From positions 1 to 52,456 of the forward strand of contig JAIYAP010000060.1 in assembly GCA_027488935.1 (NCBI GenBank): a stretch of 52,456 nucleotides of DNA, read 5' to 3'. The position numbers and the translations under genes are program-made. Shown here one piece after another: positions 36,903 to 43,426 of this stretch. Numbering within the stretch: the stretch's first letter is position 1; every line of letters starts with the position of its first letter. The notes beneath the pieces are model-generated. The model was given only the letters and a program-made list of their open reading frames with translations. It was not told the origin of the DNA and searched no databases. This stretch comes from Saprospiraceae bacterium. Its GTDB lineage: Bacteria; Bacteroidota; Bacteroidia; Chitinophagales; Saprospiraceae.

Positions 36903-37250
36903 ATGAAAAAAGCAAAAATCCTCATTCTGTTTGCATTTGTCCTGATTGCAAACACAGCATACTCACAATGTACATGTTCGACTTGTGCAGGGAAAGGAAA
37001 GGTGGCGGTCGAGAAGCCAGTAGGAAGAATACTGCCTGGAATGGACGAAACCCCAACAAAAACAGTTCTTGAATCCTGTCCAACTTGCAGAGGAACAGGC
37101 ATTTATTGCCCACCGTCGCCACCATGCACTCGTACTTGTCCGACTTGCAGCGGAAGTGGAAAGGAGTTATATAATTATTTGAATGGCAATGGTCAATACG
37201 AAGGTAGGTGCCGAACTTGTAACGGAGGTGGCAAAGTCCCTTGTAACTAG
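36903..37250 (+). CDS. Secreted protein made of four DnaJ-type CxxCxGxG zinc motifs
   Basis: A 115-residue protein with a signal peptide (residues about 1-21, ending NTAYS). Its mature part is almost only a cysteine-rich zinc-finger region with four CxxCxGxG motifs (CSTCAGKG, CPTCRGTG, CPTCSGSG, CRTCNGGG). This is the same number and spacing logic as the central zinc domain of DnaJ/Hsp40, where the four motifs hold two zinc ions. There is no J domain and no substrate-binding domain. Extra cysteines occur at CTC and CPPSPPC. An exported free-standing version could bind metal or act on unfolded proteins or disulfides in the periplasm, but the function is unknown. It is flanked by intrinsic terminators. 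Confidence 0.75.
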   Translation: MKKAKILILFAFVLIANTAYSQCTCSTCAGKGKVAVEKPVGRILPGMDETPTKTVLESCPTCRGTGIYCPPSPPCTRTCPTCSGSGKELYNYLNGNGQYEGRCRTCNGGGKVPCN

Positions 37251-37294
37251 CAGATGGCTGTCAATTTGCTGGTTCTTTCAACGAAAATTGAAAG

Positions 37295-37344
37295 TTTTGG
37301 TGTCTGAAAAGCCTCGGAGATTTTTGACACCAAAATTTTCTTTT
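37295..37344 (+). terminator. Intrinsic terminator after the zinc-motif gene
   Basis: A perfect 10-bp stem (TTTTGGTGTC at 37295-37304, complement at 37326-37335), extended inward by an A-rich/T-rich pairing, is followed by TTTTCTTTTA. A smaller hairpin (CTTTCAA/TTGAAAG) lies just before it. Confidence 0.7.
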
Positions 37345-37394
37345 ATTTGTGGTGGAAATGCAGGAGTACTCAACTTTTGGGAAGTCAATGTATA

Positions 37395-37500
37395 ATTAAT
37401 AAGGCTTTAACAATGCATGGAACGCCTATTCTGCCCAATGCCCACCCGCAAATCCAATGTAGGGCAGCACTTCGCCCATGCTCAAACGCATAAATAAAAT
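37395..37500. other. Nested inverted-repeat element in the gene-poor stretch 37251-37592
   Basis: Outer arms GCATGG at 37415-37420 and CCATGC at 37476-37481 enclose inner arms CTGCCC at 37431-37436 and GGGCAG at 37462-37467. The outer arms are the same hexamers as in the spacer at 31904-31948, so the two may belong to one family of attC-like or REP-like elements. No other feature was recognised between 37345 and 37592. Confidence 0.5.
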
Positions 37501-37592
37501 AATAACATACTGTCTCGCAAGTAAGTTTAACCCACATTTTATCTTCCATTAAATATTTTGTTGTATTTTTGTTACAAATTGTTTCGCAAATT

Positions 37593-37668
37593 GCGAAGAA
37601 ATTAGTCCGTTTCGATTGGGCGATGAAAAGATACTTCGCCACAAAGTTTGTAAAGTTTTTAAAGTAAG
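37593..37668 (+). pseudogene. Remnant of an Rpn/PD-(D/E)xK transposase-like gene (N-terminus only)
   Basis: In one frame the DNA reads AKKLVRFDWAMKR, which closely resembles the N-terminus of Bacteroidota Rpn-family (recombination-promoting nuclease/putative transposase) proteins. These continue LLR.KANF. Restoring one missing base after position 37631 gives KRLLRHK and then a short decayed stretch before a stop. Only about 25 codons remain. The identification rests on recognition of this motif, without a database search. Confidence 0.55.
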
Positions 37669-37927
37669 ATGAGCAACGCGCAACTACTCCAGTCTGTAAA
37701 AAATGTGATCCTGCAAGCCCGGCAACAGGCTTACCAGATGGTAAATGCTGCCTCTGCTTAAATTTTATCACGCATTCCCAATTCGTGACACATTGCGTCA
37801 CGAATTGAGCTGGAGCCATTATAGACAGCTTTCGAGATTGGAACATGCGTCAAAGAGGGAATTCTAACTTGCTGAATCTATTGCTGCCAGATGAAACAAC
37901 GGTGAATTGCAGCGGCGAATAAATATT
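37669..37927 (+). pseudogene. Decayed DUF1016/YhcG-type nuclease gene
   Basis: The first frame, from the ATG at 37669, reads QSVKNVILQARQQAYQMVNA, typical of the DUF1016 N-terminus, and stops at 37759. In the next frame, from about 37745, it reads LLKFYHAFPIRDTLRHELSW, then SHYRQLSRLEHASKREF, the conserved core of the same family. It then meets TAA at 37865 where the family has Tyr. It resumes as LAESIAAR, meets TGA where Trp is expected, and continues NNGELQRRINI. So there is an internal deletion with frame change plus two in-frame stops. The C-terminal nuclease domain is missing. Intact relatives often sit beside R-M genes. Confidence 0.8.
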
Positions 37928-37940
37928 AAATCCAATAAAA

Positions 37941-38471
37941 ATGCAAAAACTAAAAATAACCACCTTAATACTCCTCTCCTGCTTGTATTTTTCCTGCCAA
38001 AAAAACAAGGAGGATGACCAATACCAACCATATGGCGATGGAATTGCCGAGGCTACTGCCCTTGGAAATAAAATAAGTTTTAAAATAGGGGCGTCAATGA
38101 GTAAACAGCAAAATATTACCCTAAGCTTGGCATATTACGATTACGGCATACAAAGATTGTATTTGGAAATGAATAATTTGCCAAAATCAACGGATACCAC
38201 TTTTTTTGATCGGTCAACCACGCAAGAAGAACCTGCTACTTTTTTAGATGCTGTAAAAGAAGACCATGCTTTGGATTTGTATAGAAGAATCGATTATCCA
38301 AACACAAAGAGTTTTGTGGTCATTACCAAACTAGATACCGTGAAGCAGGAAATGGAAGGCGTGTTTCAATTATGTTATGGTATTGAAAAGGGGTTCCCGA
38401 AAGAGGATATATTTCCCGACACCCTTATTTTTACGGAAGGGCGGTTTTCAACAAAATATAAAAATTACTAG
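37941..38471 (+). CDS. Putative lipoprotein, function unknown
   Basis: A 176-residue protein starting with a lipoprotein signal (MQKLKITTLILLSCLYFSC, lipid-modified Cys at residue 19) and then a charged linker (QKNKEDDQ). The rest is a beta-rich globular domain with LYLEMNNLPKSTDTTFFD and TKLDTVKQEMEGVFQL, a pattern common in uncharacterised Bacteroidota lipoproteins (DUF6252-like in style). No enzyme motif is visible. It begins 14 bases after the nuclease remnant. Codon use is AT-rich like the accessory block, so it may belong to it. A hairpin follows its stop codon. Confidence 0.7.
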   Translation: MQKLKITTLILLSCLYFSCQKNKEDDQYQPYGDGIAEATALGNKISFKIGASMSKQQNITLSLAYYDYGIQRLYLEMNNLPKSTDTTFFDRSTTQEEPATFLDAVKEDHALDLYRRIDYPNTKSFVVITKLDTVKQEMEGVFQLCYGIEKGFPKEDIFPDTLIFTEGRFSTKYKNY

Positions 38472-38512
38472 TTTTCAGTTACTTAGGCCGAAAACCAGGC
38501 CCAAAACCAGGC

Positions 38513-38542
38513 AGCGTGCAGGATACCGCCTTCCTGCACGCT
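38513..38542 (+). terminator. Hairpin after the lipoprotein gene
   Basis: A perfect 11-bp stem (AGCGTGCAGGA at 38513-38523, complement at 38532-38542) with an 8-base loop, followed by ACTGATTTTAT. The T run is short, so terminator function is likely but not certain. The decamer AAAACCAGGC occurs twice just before it. Confidence 0.55.
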
Positions 38543-38604
38543 ACTGATTTTATACTCAATCAAAGCACCCTCAAAATAAGTCAGCCCAACCCGGCAAAAT
38601 TTCG

Positions 38605-38612
38605 TAACTTGG
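38605..38612 (+). promoter_or_regulatory. -7 promoter element of the DoxX-like pair
   Basis: TAACTTGG fits TAnnTTnG and lies 26 bases before the start codon at 38639. It supports the short start over the longer in-frame ATG at 38516. Confidence 0.45.
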
Positions 38613-38638
38613 GAAAAATCAACTTAAATTCAAAACAC

Positions 38639-38983
38639 ATGGTCCTTTATTCCCACATCGCTCAAGTTCTTATTGCCCTTTCCATCGTAATCATTTGGGT
38701 GTTCCGCTTCTACAAGGTTGAAAAAGAATTTAAACTATATGAACTAAGCGACTTGACCCGCAATATGGTGGGTGCATCCAAAATATCCTTGTCCACCTTG
38801 TTGGTCGCAGGTATCTGGTATCCCGATTTGGTGCTTGTTCCAGCCTTGATGATGGCAGCGCTGATGATGGCGGCACAATATTTTCACTTTAAATTGAAAC
38901 ATCCCTTCCTTTATCATGTTCCTTCTCTGATCCTGCTGCTGATGAGCTTGTTTATCGCGGCCGTATCGCTTAAATACATATAG
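38639..38983 (+). CDS. DoxX-like small membrane protein (first of a tandem pair)
   Basis: A 114-residue protein with four hydrophobic spans. The core LSDLTRNMVGASKISLSTLL followed by IWYPDLVLVPALMMAALMMA resembles the second half of DoxX-family proteins, where a loop before span 2 is followed by a proline-containing span. The start at 38639 puts the first span at the N-terminus and follows a promoter element; the ORF itself is open to 38516. The next gene starts 2 bases after its stop, so they form an operon. DoxX proteins are tied to redox and membrane stress in some bacteria; the role here is unknown. Confidence 0.7.
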   Translation: MVLYSHIAQVLIALSIVIIWVFRFYKVEKEFKLYELSDLTRNMVGASKISLSTLLVAGIWYPDLVLVPALMMAALMMAAQYFHFKLKHPFLYHVPSLILLLMSLFIAAVSLKYI

Positions 38984-38985
38984 GA

Positions 38986-39342
38986 ATGAACCTGCTGAGT
39001 CCCCTGATTTTTATTTCGAGCCTTTCATTTTTGGCTTATGGAATCACTTATTTTACGTCCACTAGAATGAAAAGTGAGTTTAAACGCTTCGGACTTGAAA
39101 AAATAGGGACACTCACGGCCGTTTTGCAATTGTTGGGGGCCATTGGCCTGCTGGTTGGTCTGAAATATCCTCCAATTTTACTGCTTGCTGCGGGTGGACT
39201 GACTGCTTTGATGTTGGCGGGTATTGCAGTCAGGATACGGGTGAAAGATGCACTTTGGGTTTTTATACCCGCCTTATTTTATTTGGTAATAAATGCGTAC
39301 ATCTTTTCTTATGTCGCTGCGTACGGACTAAATCCTGTTTAG
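38986..39342 (+). CDS. DoxX-like small membrane protein (second of a tandem pair)
   Basis: A 118-residue protein with four spans. It matches DoxX-like proteins better than its neighbour: SEFKRFGLEKIGTLTAVLQL, then LLGAIGLLVGLKYPPILLLA, which is the usual conserved block (RFGL ... LQLLGAIGLL.GL..PP). It starts 2 bases after the preceding stop codon and is probably translated with it. The two proteins share topology and the central motif, so an old duplication is likely, and they may form a heteromer. Function unknown. Confidence 0.75.
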   Translation: MNLLSPLIFISSLSFLAYGITYFTSTRMKSEFKRFGLEKIGTLTAVLQLLGAIGLLVGLKYPPILLLAAGGLTALMLAGIAVRIRVKDALWVFIPALFYLVINAYIFSYVAAYGLNPV

Positions 39343-39381
39343 ACGCCATTCCGCTTGTAAGCCACCCCTCCAAACTTTTAC

Positions 39382-39389
39382 TACCTTCG
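39382..39389 (+). promoter_or_regulatory. -7 promoter element of the glycosyltransferase gene
   Basis: TACCTTCG fits TAnnTTnG and lies 23 bases before the ATG at 39413. Confidence 0.5.
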
Positions 39390-39412
39390 CACCCGATCTG
39401 ATTTTTTTCAAC

Positions 39413-40372
39413 ATGGTGCACCACAGTTTTATCTCCATCATCGGCGTAATCCAGTCGCCCCGCAACATCCGGGCTTTACCGGACTGGCTCACCGCAGTCT
39501 TTACTGAACTATCGGCCCATTTTAGCGACTTTGAGTTTGTACTCATCAACAACCATTGCCTGCAAAGTGACATCGACGCGGCGTTGCAACCGCTGCCGGA
39601 GGAATTGCGTAAAAACATTTTTTTGCTAAATCTGAGTGCGCCCGTCAACCGCGACAATGCCATTTTAGCAGGCCTTGACCGCGCAAATGGCGATTATACC
39701 ATCATTTTTGAGTTCGATTTCAGCGATCAACCTCAACTCATTACCCAGTTGTGGGAAAAAAGCCAAAAAGGATATGACGTCGTGTACCTGCGCGCCCGCG
39801 AACGCCAGTTGTCAGTTGCCAGCAAACAATTATACGCCCTTTTTTACGCCATTATGCGGCGGTATTCGGGGCTACAACTTGATCCCCTGGCCCACCACTC
39901 GCGGCTCATTAGTCGGCGGGCACTCAATTCTTTGCTGCGTTTGCGCGAGAACAGCCATTACTTAAAAGCGATTTATGCCCTGGTGGGGTACAATACCAGT
40001 TTTTTAGAGGTGGAAGTGCCGCTTCAACCAGAGCCAGGGGCCAGTTTGGGGGCTCAATTCCGAAATTCCCTGGTAGCCGTCACTTCTTTTACGACCTTTT
40101 TGCGCACGGTGTTGCTCTGGATTTTTCTCGGATCGGTCATTGTAGCAGGTGTGACCATTTACAATGCGGTAAAAGTACGCCTTACGAACATTGATATCTT
40201 CGGCGATCACCACGAAACCTTATCCGGCTGGGCTTTTCTGGTGGTATTGATTTCTATCTTTTTCGCCATTACTTGTCTGAATTTGTATATAATGTCTATT
40301 TACCTTTCCAATATATATACGGAATTGAAAAACAGGCCACCTTATATCATTGAATCTGTGAAGCGGTATTGA
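39413..40372 (+). CDS. Family 2 glycosyltransferase with two C-terminal membrane spans
   Basis: A 319-residue GT2-type enzyme of the DPM1/GtrB-like group, which moves a sugar from a nucleotide sugar to a lipid carrier or a growing glycan. The N-terminal GT-A fold, about 5-210, has VLINNHCLQSDIDAAL, APVNRDNAILAGLDRANGDY and an acidic metal/nucleotide site FDFSDQP at 101-107, a variant of the usual DADLQ.P. Two spans at about 228-250 and 272-297 anchor it in the inner membrane. The middle of the protein keeps the family layout (RLISRRALNSLL). The donor and acceptor cannot be read from the sequence. It has its own promoter and ends at the convergent repeat spacer. Confidence 0.88.
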   Translation: MVHHSFISIIGVIQSPRNIRALPDWLTAVFTELSAHFSDFEFVLINNHCLQSDIDAALQPLPEELRKNIFLLNLSAPVNRDNAILAGLDRANGDYTIIFEFDFSDQPQLITQLWEKSQKGYDVVYLRARERQLSVASKQLYALFYAIMRRYSGLQLDPLAHHSRLISRRALNSLLRLRENSHYLKAIYALVGYNTSFLEVEVPLQPEPGASLGAQFRNSLVAVTSFTTFLRTVLLWIFLGSVIVAGVTIYNAVKVRLTNIDIFGDHHETLSGWAFLVVLISIFFAITCLNLYIMSIYLSNIYTELKNRPPYIIESVKRY

Positions 40373-40390
40373 TCCGTTTTAACTACCACA

Positions 40391-40504
40391 GATTCCACAT
40401 ATTACCACGGATTACACAGATTAACACAGATTCCACATATTACCACGGATTACACAGATTAACACAGATTCTACATATTATCACGGATTACACAGATTAA
40501 CACA
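40391..40504. repeat. Three tandem 38-bp repeats (left half of a mirror-symmetric spacer)
   Basis: Copies at 40391-40428, 40429-40466 and 40467-40504. The first two are identical and the third differs at two positions. The unit contains TTACCACGGATTACACAGAT followed by TAACACA. Confidence 0.95.
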
Positions 40505-40581
40505 GATTTTAATTTTCTCCTCTTAAAATCTGTGCAAATCTGAGCAATCCGTGGTAATCAAAAATCTGTGTTAATCTGAGC

Positions 40582-40656
40582 AATCTGTGGTAATTATAAT
40601 CTGCGGTAATTATAATCTGTAGTAATTATAATCTGCGGTAATTATAATCTGTGGTA
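40582..40656. repeat. Tandem 16-bp repeats (right half of the mirror-symmetric spacer)
   Basis: Four full copies of AATCTG(T/C)GGTAATTAT-type units start at 40582, 40598, 40614 and 40630, with a partial fifth at 40646. AATCTGTG and AATCCGTGGTAA here and at 40530-40590 are reverse complements of the words in the left array, so transcripts from either side can fold into long hairpins between two convergent genes. Confidence 0.9.
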
Positions 40657-42828
40657 TCAAAACCGCATCCCAACCGACACATTCACACTGCGACCATCGG
40701 AAGGCCAAATTCCAGGTCCAGGGTAAAACGTAGGCCGTTTGGTATAGTATTGTCTGTCCAACAAGTTGCTGATGTTAAACCGCACCGTCAAACGCGCAGA
40801 AGCCGTATAGGTGAAATTCAAATCGACAATACTGTAGGAAGGAACCAAACCAATCGAACCGGAAGCAGAAGGTTTGACGGTATTGAGTGGATCAGCAAAA
40901 TTTTCGCTGGTGTAATTGTACAGCAACGATCCGCTCAGTTTTTTATACCGAACATTCAAGCCGTTTCGGATGATCCAGTCGGGTACGCCTTCTAATTTTT
41001 TACCTGCCAAGGGCTTGTTTTCATTGCCGGATCGAATTTGGCCATTTACATACACCGCATTAAAATAGGCCGTAGAGTTAAAAAGGTTCAGGCGCAGGTG
41101 TTCCCCGATGTACCAGGTATATTCAGCAAACGCCTCGATGCCGCGGGTGCGGGAATCGCCTATATTGGTTCTCAAAATGGTTACCACGCCATTTTCTTCC
41201 ATCGCAATACTGCCCAAACGGTTGTTGTACCGCAGTTCAAATAAACCCAGGTCCCAACGCAAATTTCCAAAGGCTCCCCGATAACCCAGTTCGAAGTTGT
41301 ACCCAAAGGCATCTTTCAGGTTTTTATCGGTGTATTCGTACACAGAACCCGGAATAATGTCTTTAAAAATGACTGGACGGTAGGCCTGCGACCAGCCCGC
41401 ATAGATGCTTTGGGTAGCACCCAACTGATACGTGCTGTTGATACCCAGCAAAGGATAACGGTGGTTGATGGTTGTTTCTAGGCTATCCGAATTGTAATAG
41501 CTGATTTTGCCCGTAAGTTTGGATGCCCCGCTTTCTACGCGAATGCCGGGTGTTACAGACCAGTTTTGACGCAATTGAAACTTGTTTTCGGCAAAAAAGG
41601 CGATATTTTGTGTTTTAAGGTGCATATCGCGGCCCCAACCGGGCGTTACCAAACTTAAGTCATAGTCCGATCCGGTGGTGCCTTTGCCCTGTTGCCGACG
41701 GTTCAGGTCGTTGTTGATGTATTGCACCCCGGCCGATAAACTGGATTGCTGGTTCAGCAAGGGATATTGGTGCAGGAGCCTCAATTCGGTGGTTTTACTG
41801 TTGAAATTGTCGATATCCACCTGGCGATTGGCATATTGCAAGGTAACCGGGTCAATTTTATCGACGATGGTAACGGGTCTATCGAACATCACACTGTTGC
41901 GGGAGCCAAATACCCCCGAAATGGTCCATTTTAACTGGGTATGCGGACTAAGTTTCCAGTCTGCGGTAAAAGAGGGCACATAAATTTCGGGGCTGTAATA
42001 ATTTCGGGATCGAGAAGCCTGTCTTGGATTTTCCTTAAACATGCTGTCGTTGAGCATGCCGGCAATATGAATCTGGTAGTAGGAACGTCCGAGGGTAAGG
42101 TTCAGGTTCAGGTTAGGATTGACGGCATAATTGAGCACGACGCCCTGTGCATCAAATTTGGAGTCGTTGTTATCGCGGTAACCGCCAGAGTTGCGCCGAT
42201 TGTAATAAGCGTAATAGGAGAATTTGCCAACTTTTCCGCTGATGGCATTGTACGTACTCAAAACACCATACGAACCCACGGCATTTACCGTTTCTAATCC
42301 AAAGGTGCGGGTGCTGTCGGGTTTGCGCATGACGTAATTGAGCATGCCGCCAAATTGTGCGCCGTATTGCAAGGCACCCGTACCGCGCACCAGCTCAATG
42401 CGCTCGATGGCTTCCATGGGCAGGCTAAAATGGCTGGCCGGATAGCCATACATATCCGAATTGGTGATGACGCCATTGGCCCTGATATTAAATTCCCAGC
42501 CCCGGTGCGGATCGAGGCCCCGGGTAGAGATATTAATCTGGTTGCCAGATCCGTCCATGTCGTACACGAACACACCCGGTACTTTGGCAAAAATCTGGCG
42601 CGGTATCCGTTCGGTGAGGTTAGCATCCAGGCCTTGCACGTTAATGACCTCATTTTTTTTGCCCGACCATAAATAACCGTCTTTGACATCCGGCAGGCGT
42701 TCGATGTTGCTTTTTTGGGCGGCAATCATGACCTGTTTCAAGGTTTTTGACTGGGTCGTATCGGGAATGTTCTGCCCGAACAGTGAAAAGGTGCTTAAAA
42801 TAGCCGATATAACGAGGAGATTTTTCAT
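40657..42828 (-). CDS. TonB-dependent outer-membrane receptor, FecA-like
   Basis: A 723-residue outer-membrane receptor. A signal peptide (about 1-18, FSLFGQ) is followed by the plug domain at about 30-155 (IFAKVPGVFVYDMDGSGNQI, INISTRGLDPHRGW, IERIELVRGTGALQYG) and a 22-strand barrel to the terminal Phe (VGMRF), as outer-membrane barrels usually end. The plug resembles that of ferric-citrate and siderophore receptors (FecA type). It lacks the N-terminal carboxypeptidase-like domain of SusC proteins, and no SusD gene is nearby, so small-ligand uptake is more likely than glycan uptake. It lies 10 bases behind a MORN-type lipoprotein gene and is probably cotranscribed with it. A possible upstream control element is at 43381-43426. 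Confidence 0.93.
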   Translation of the reverse strand: MKNLLVISAILSTFSLFGQNIPDTTQSKTLKQVMIAAQKSNIERLPDVKDGYLWSGKKNEVINVQGLDANLTERIPRQIFAKVPGVFVYDMDGSGNQINISTRGLDPHRGWEFNIRANGVITNSDMYGYPASHFSLPMEAIERIELVRGTGALQYGAQFGGMLNYVMRKPDSTRTFGLETVNAVGSYGVLSTYNAISGKVGKFSYYAYYNRRNSGGYRDNNDSKFDAQGVVLNYAVNPNLNLNLTLGRSYYQIHIAGMLNDSMFKENPRQASRSRNYYSPEIYVPSFTADWKLSPHTQLKWTISGVFGSRNSVMFDRPVTIVDKIDPVTLQYANRQVDIDNFNSKTTELRLLHQYPLLNQQSSLSAGVQYINNDLNRRQQGKGTTGSDYDLSLVTPGWGRDMHLKTQNIAFFAENKFQLRQNWSVTPGIRVESGASKLTGKISYYNSDSLETTINHRYPLLGINSTYQLGATQSIYAGWSQAYRPVIFKDIIPGSVYEYTDKNLKDAFGYNFELGYRGAFGNLRWDLGLFELRYNNRLGSIAMEENGVVTILRTNIGDSRTRGIEAFAEYTWYIGEHLRLNLFNSTAYFNAVYVNGQIRSGNENKPLAGKKLEGVPDWIIRNGLNVRYKKLSGSLLYNYTSENFADPLNTVKPSASGSIGLVPSYSIVDLNFTYTASARLTVRFNISNLLDRQYYTKRPTFYPGPGIWPSDGRSVNVSVGMRF

Positions 42829-42838
42829 GTGTTGTCGA

Positions 42839-43321
42839 TTACAGTGCAGGTTTCAACGCTGCGGGTTTGATTTGCGTGGTAACGGTTTTCAAAGAATCCA
42901 GGGCATAGACGGCTTCAAAGGATAAACTGCCTTCCGGCGTCCATTTTTGCAACAAACCGTCTTTTTTACCATTTTTAAAGTTTACGATAAACTGCGGTTT
43001 ACCTGTTGGATAAAATAAGGTGTCACCTCCTTGCTGAAGTCCAGCCACGAACGTTTGGGTTTCTTTTAATTTACCATCGGGGTAAAACAGTCGGTTTGTT
43101 CCTTCTTCCAATCCATTTTTAAAATGACGTATGATTTTCGTTTTACCATCTTCATAATATTCCGTCATTTCCCCTTCAATTTTATCATTTACGGTAAAAT
43201 AACGCCGCAGAACAGCCTTGCTATTGGTGTAATACAACAGGCGTTCTTTGGGTTGGTCGGGCGCTTGACAAGCAAAAAAAGCCATCAAAATTCCGCTGAT
43301 GCACAAAAAAGAATACTTCAT
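42839..43321 (-). CDS. MORN-repeat (YwqK-like) lipoprotein
   Basis: A 160-residue protein with a lipoprotein signal (GILMAFFAC, Cys at about 18). Three to four MORN-like repeats follow at about 45-140: EGEMTEYYEDGKTKIIRHFK, EEGTNRLFYPDGKLKE, GGDTLFYPTGKPQF and KDGLLQKWTPEGSLSF. This is the pattern annotated as 'toxin-antitoxin system YwqK family antitoxin', but in Bacteroidota such lipoproteins are common without a toxin, and none is seen here. It is first in a two-gene operon with the TonB receptor (10-base gap), suggesting a surface accessory role for the receptor. Confidence 0.82.
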   Translation of the reverse strand: MKYSFLCISGILMAFFACQAPDQPKERLLYYTNSKAVLRRYFTVNDKIEGEMTEYYEDGKTKIIRHFKNGLEEGTNRLFYPDGKLKETQTFVAGLQQGGDTLFYPTGKPQFIVNFKNGKKDGLLQKWTPEGSLSFEAVYALDSLKTVTTQIKPAALKPAL

Positions 43322-43349
43322 GTGTTAAATTGATATTGGGTGTAAAGAA

Positions 43350-43379
43350 AAAGAGACCATCCGAATGGATGGCCTCTTT
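43350..43379 (-). terminator. Intrinsic terminator of the first haloperoxidase gene
   Basis: A hairpin with arms AAGAG-x-CCATCC (43351-43362) and GGATGG-x-CTCTT (43367-43378), a 4-base loop and one central mismatch. Read on the minus strand, the T-rich tract CTCTTTTTCTTT follows. Confidence 0.75.
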
Positions 43380-43380
43380 C

Positions 43381-43426
43381 GGCTTAAAATACGCTTAAAA
43401 GCCTATTAAAATGCACTTAAAATTAC
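43381..43426. promoter_or_regulatory. Operator-like element: four heptamers at exact 11-bp spacing (copy 1)
   Basis: CTTAAAA or ATTAAAA begins at 43383, 43394, 43405 and 43416, always 11 bp apart. The whole 46-bp element matches the element at 44882-44927 at 34 of 46 positions, counted by eye. It overlaps the stop codon of the haloperoxidase gene and lies about 60 bp upstream of the YwqK-like/TonB operon. Direct repeats of 7 bp with an 11-bp period are the known binding-site architecture of OmpR/PhoB-family regulators. Confidence 0.65.

Noticed and set aside
37385-37846. 153-codon minus-strand open frame
   Set aside because: It crosses the nested inverted repeat and both nuclease-gene remnants, which read on the plus strand with family motifs. 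The minus-strand protein has no recognisable pattern.
40391-40656. CRISPR array
   Set aside because: The repeats are directly adjacent without unique spacers, appear in mirror orientation, and no cas gene is nearby.
42839-43321. Toxin-antitoxin locus suggested by the YwqK-type annotation
   Set aside because: The protein is a MORN-type lipoprotein next to a TonB receptor and no toxin-like partner gene is present.
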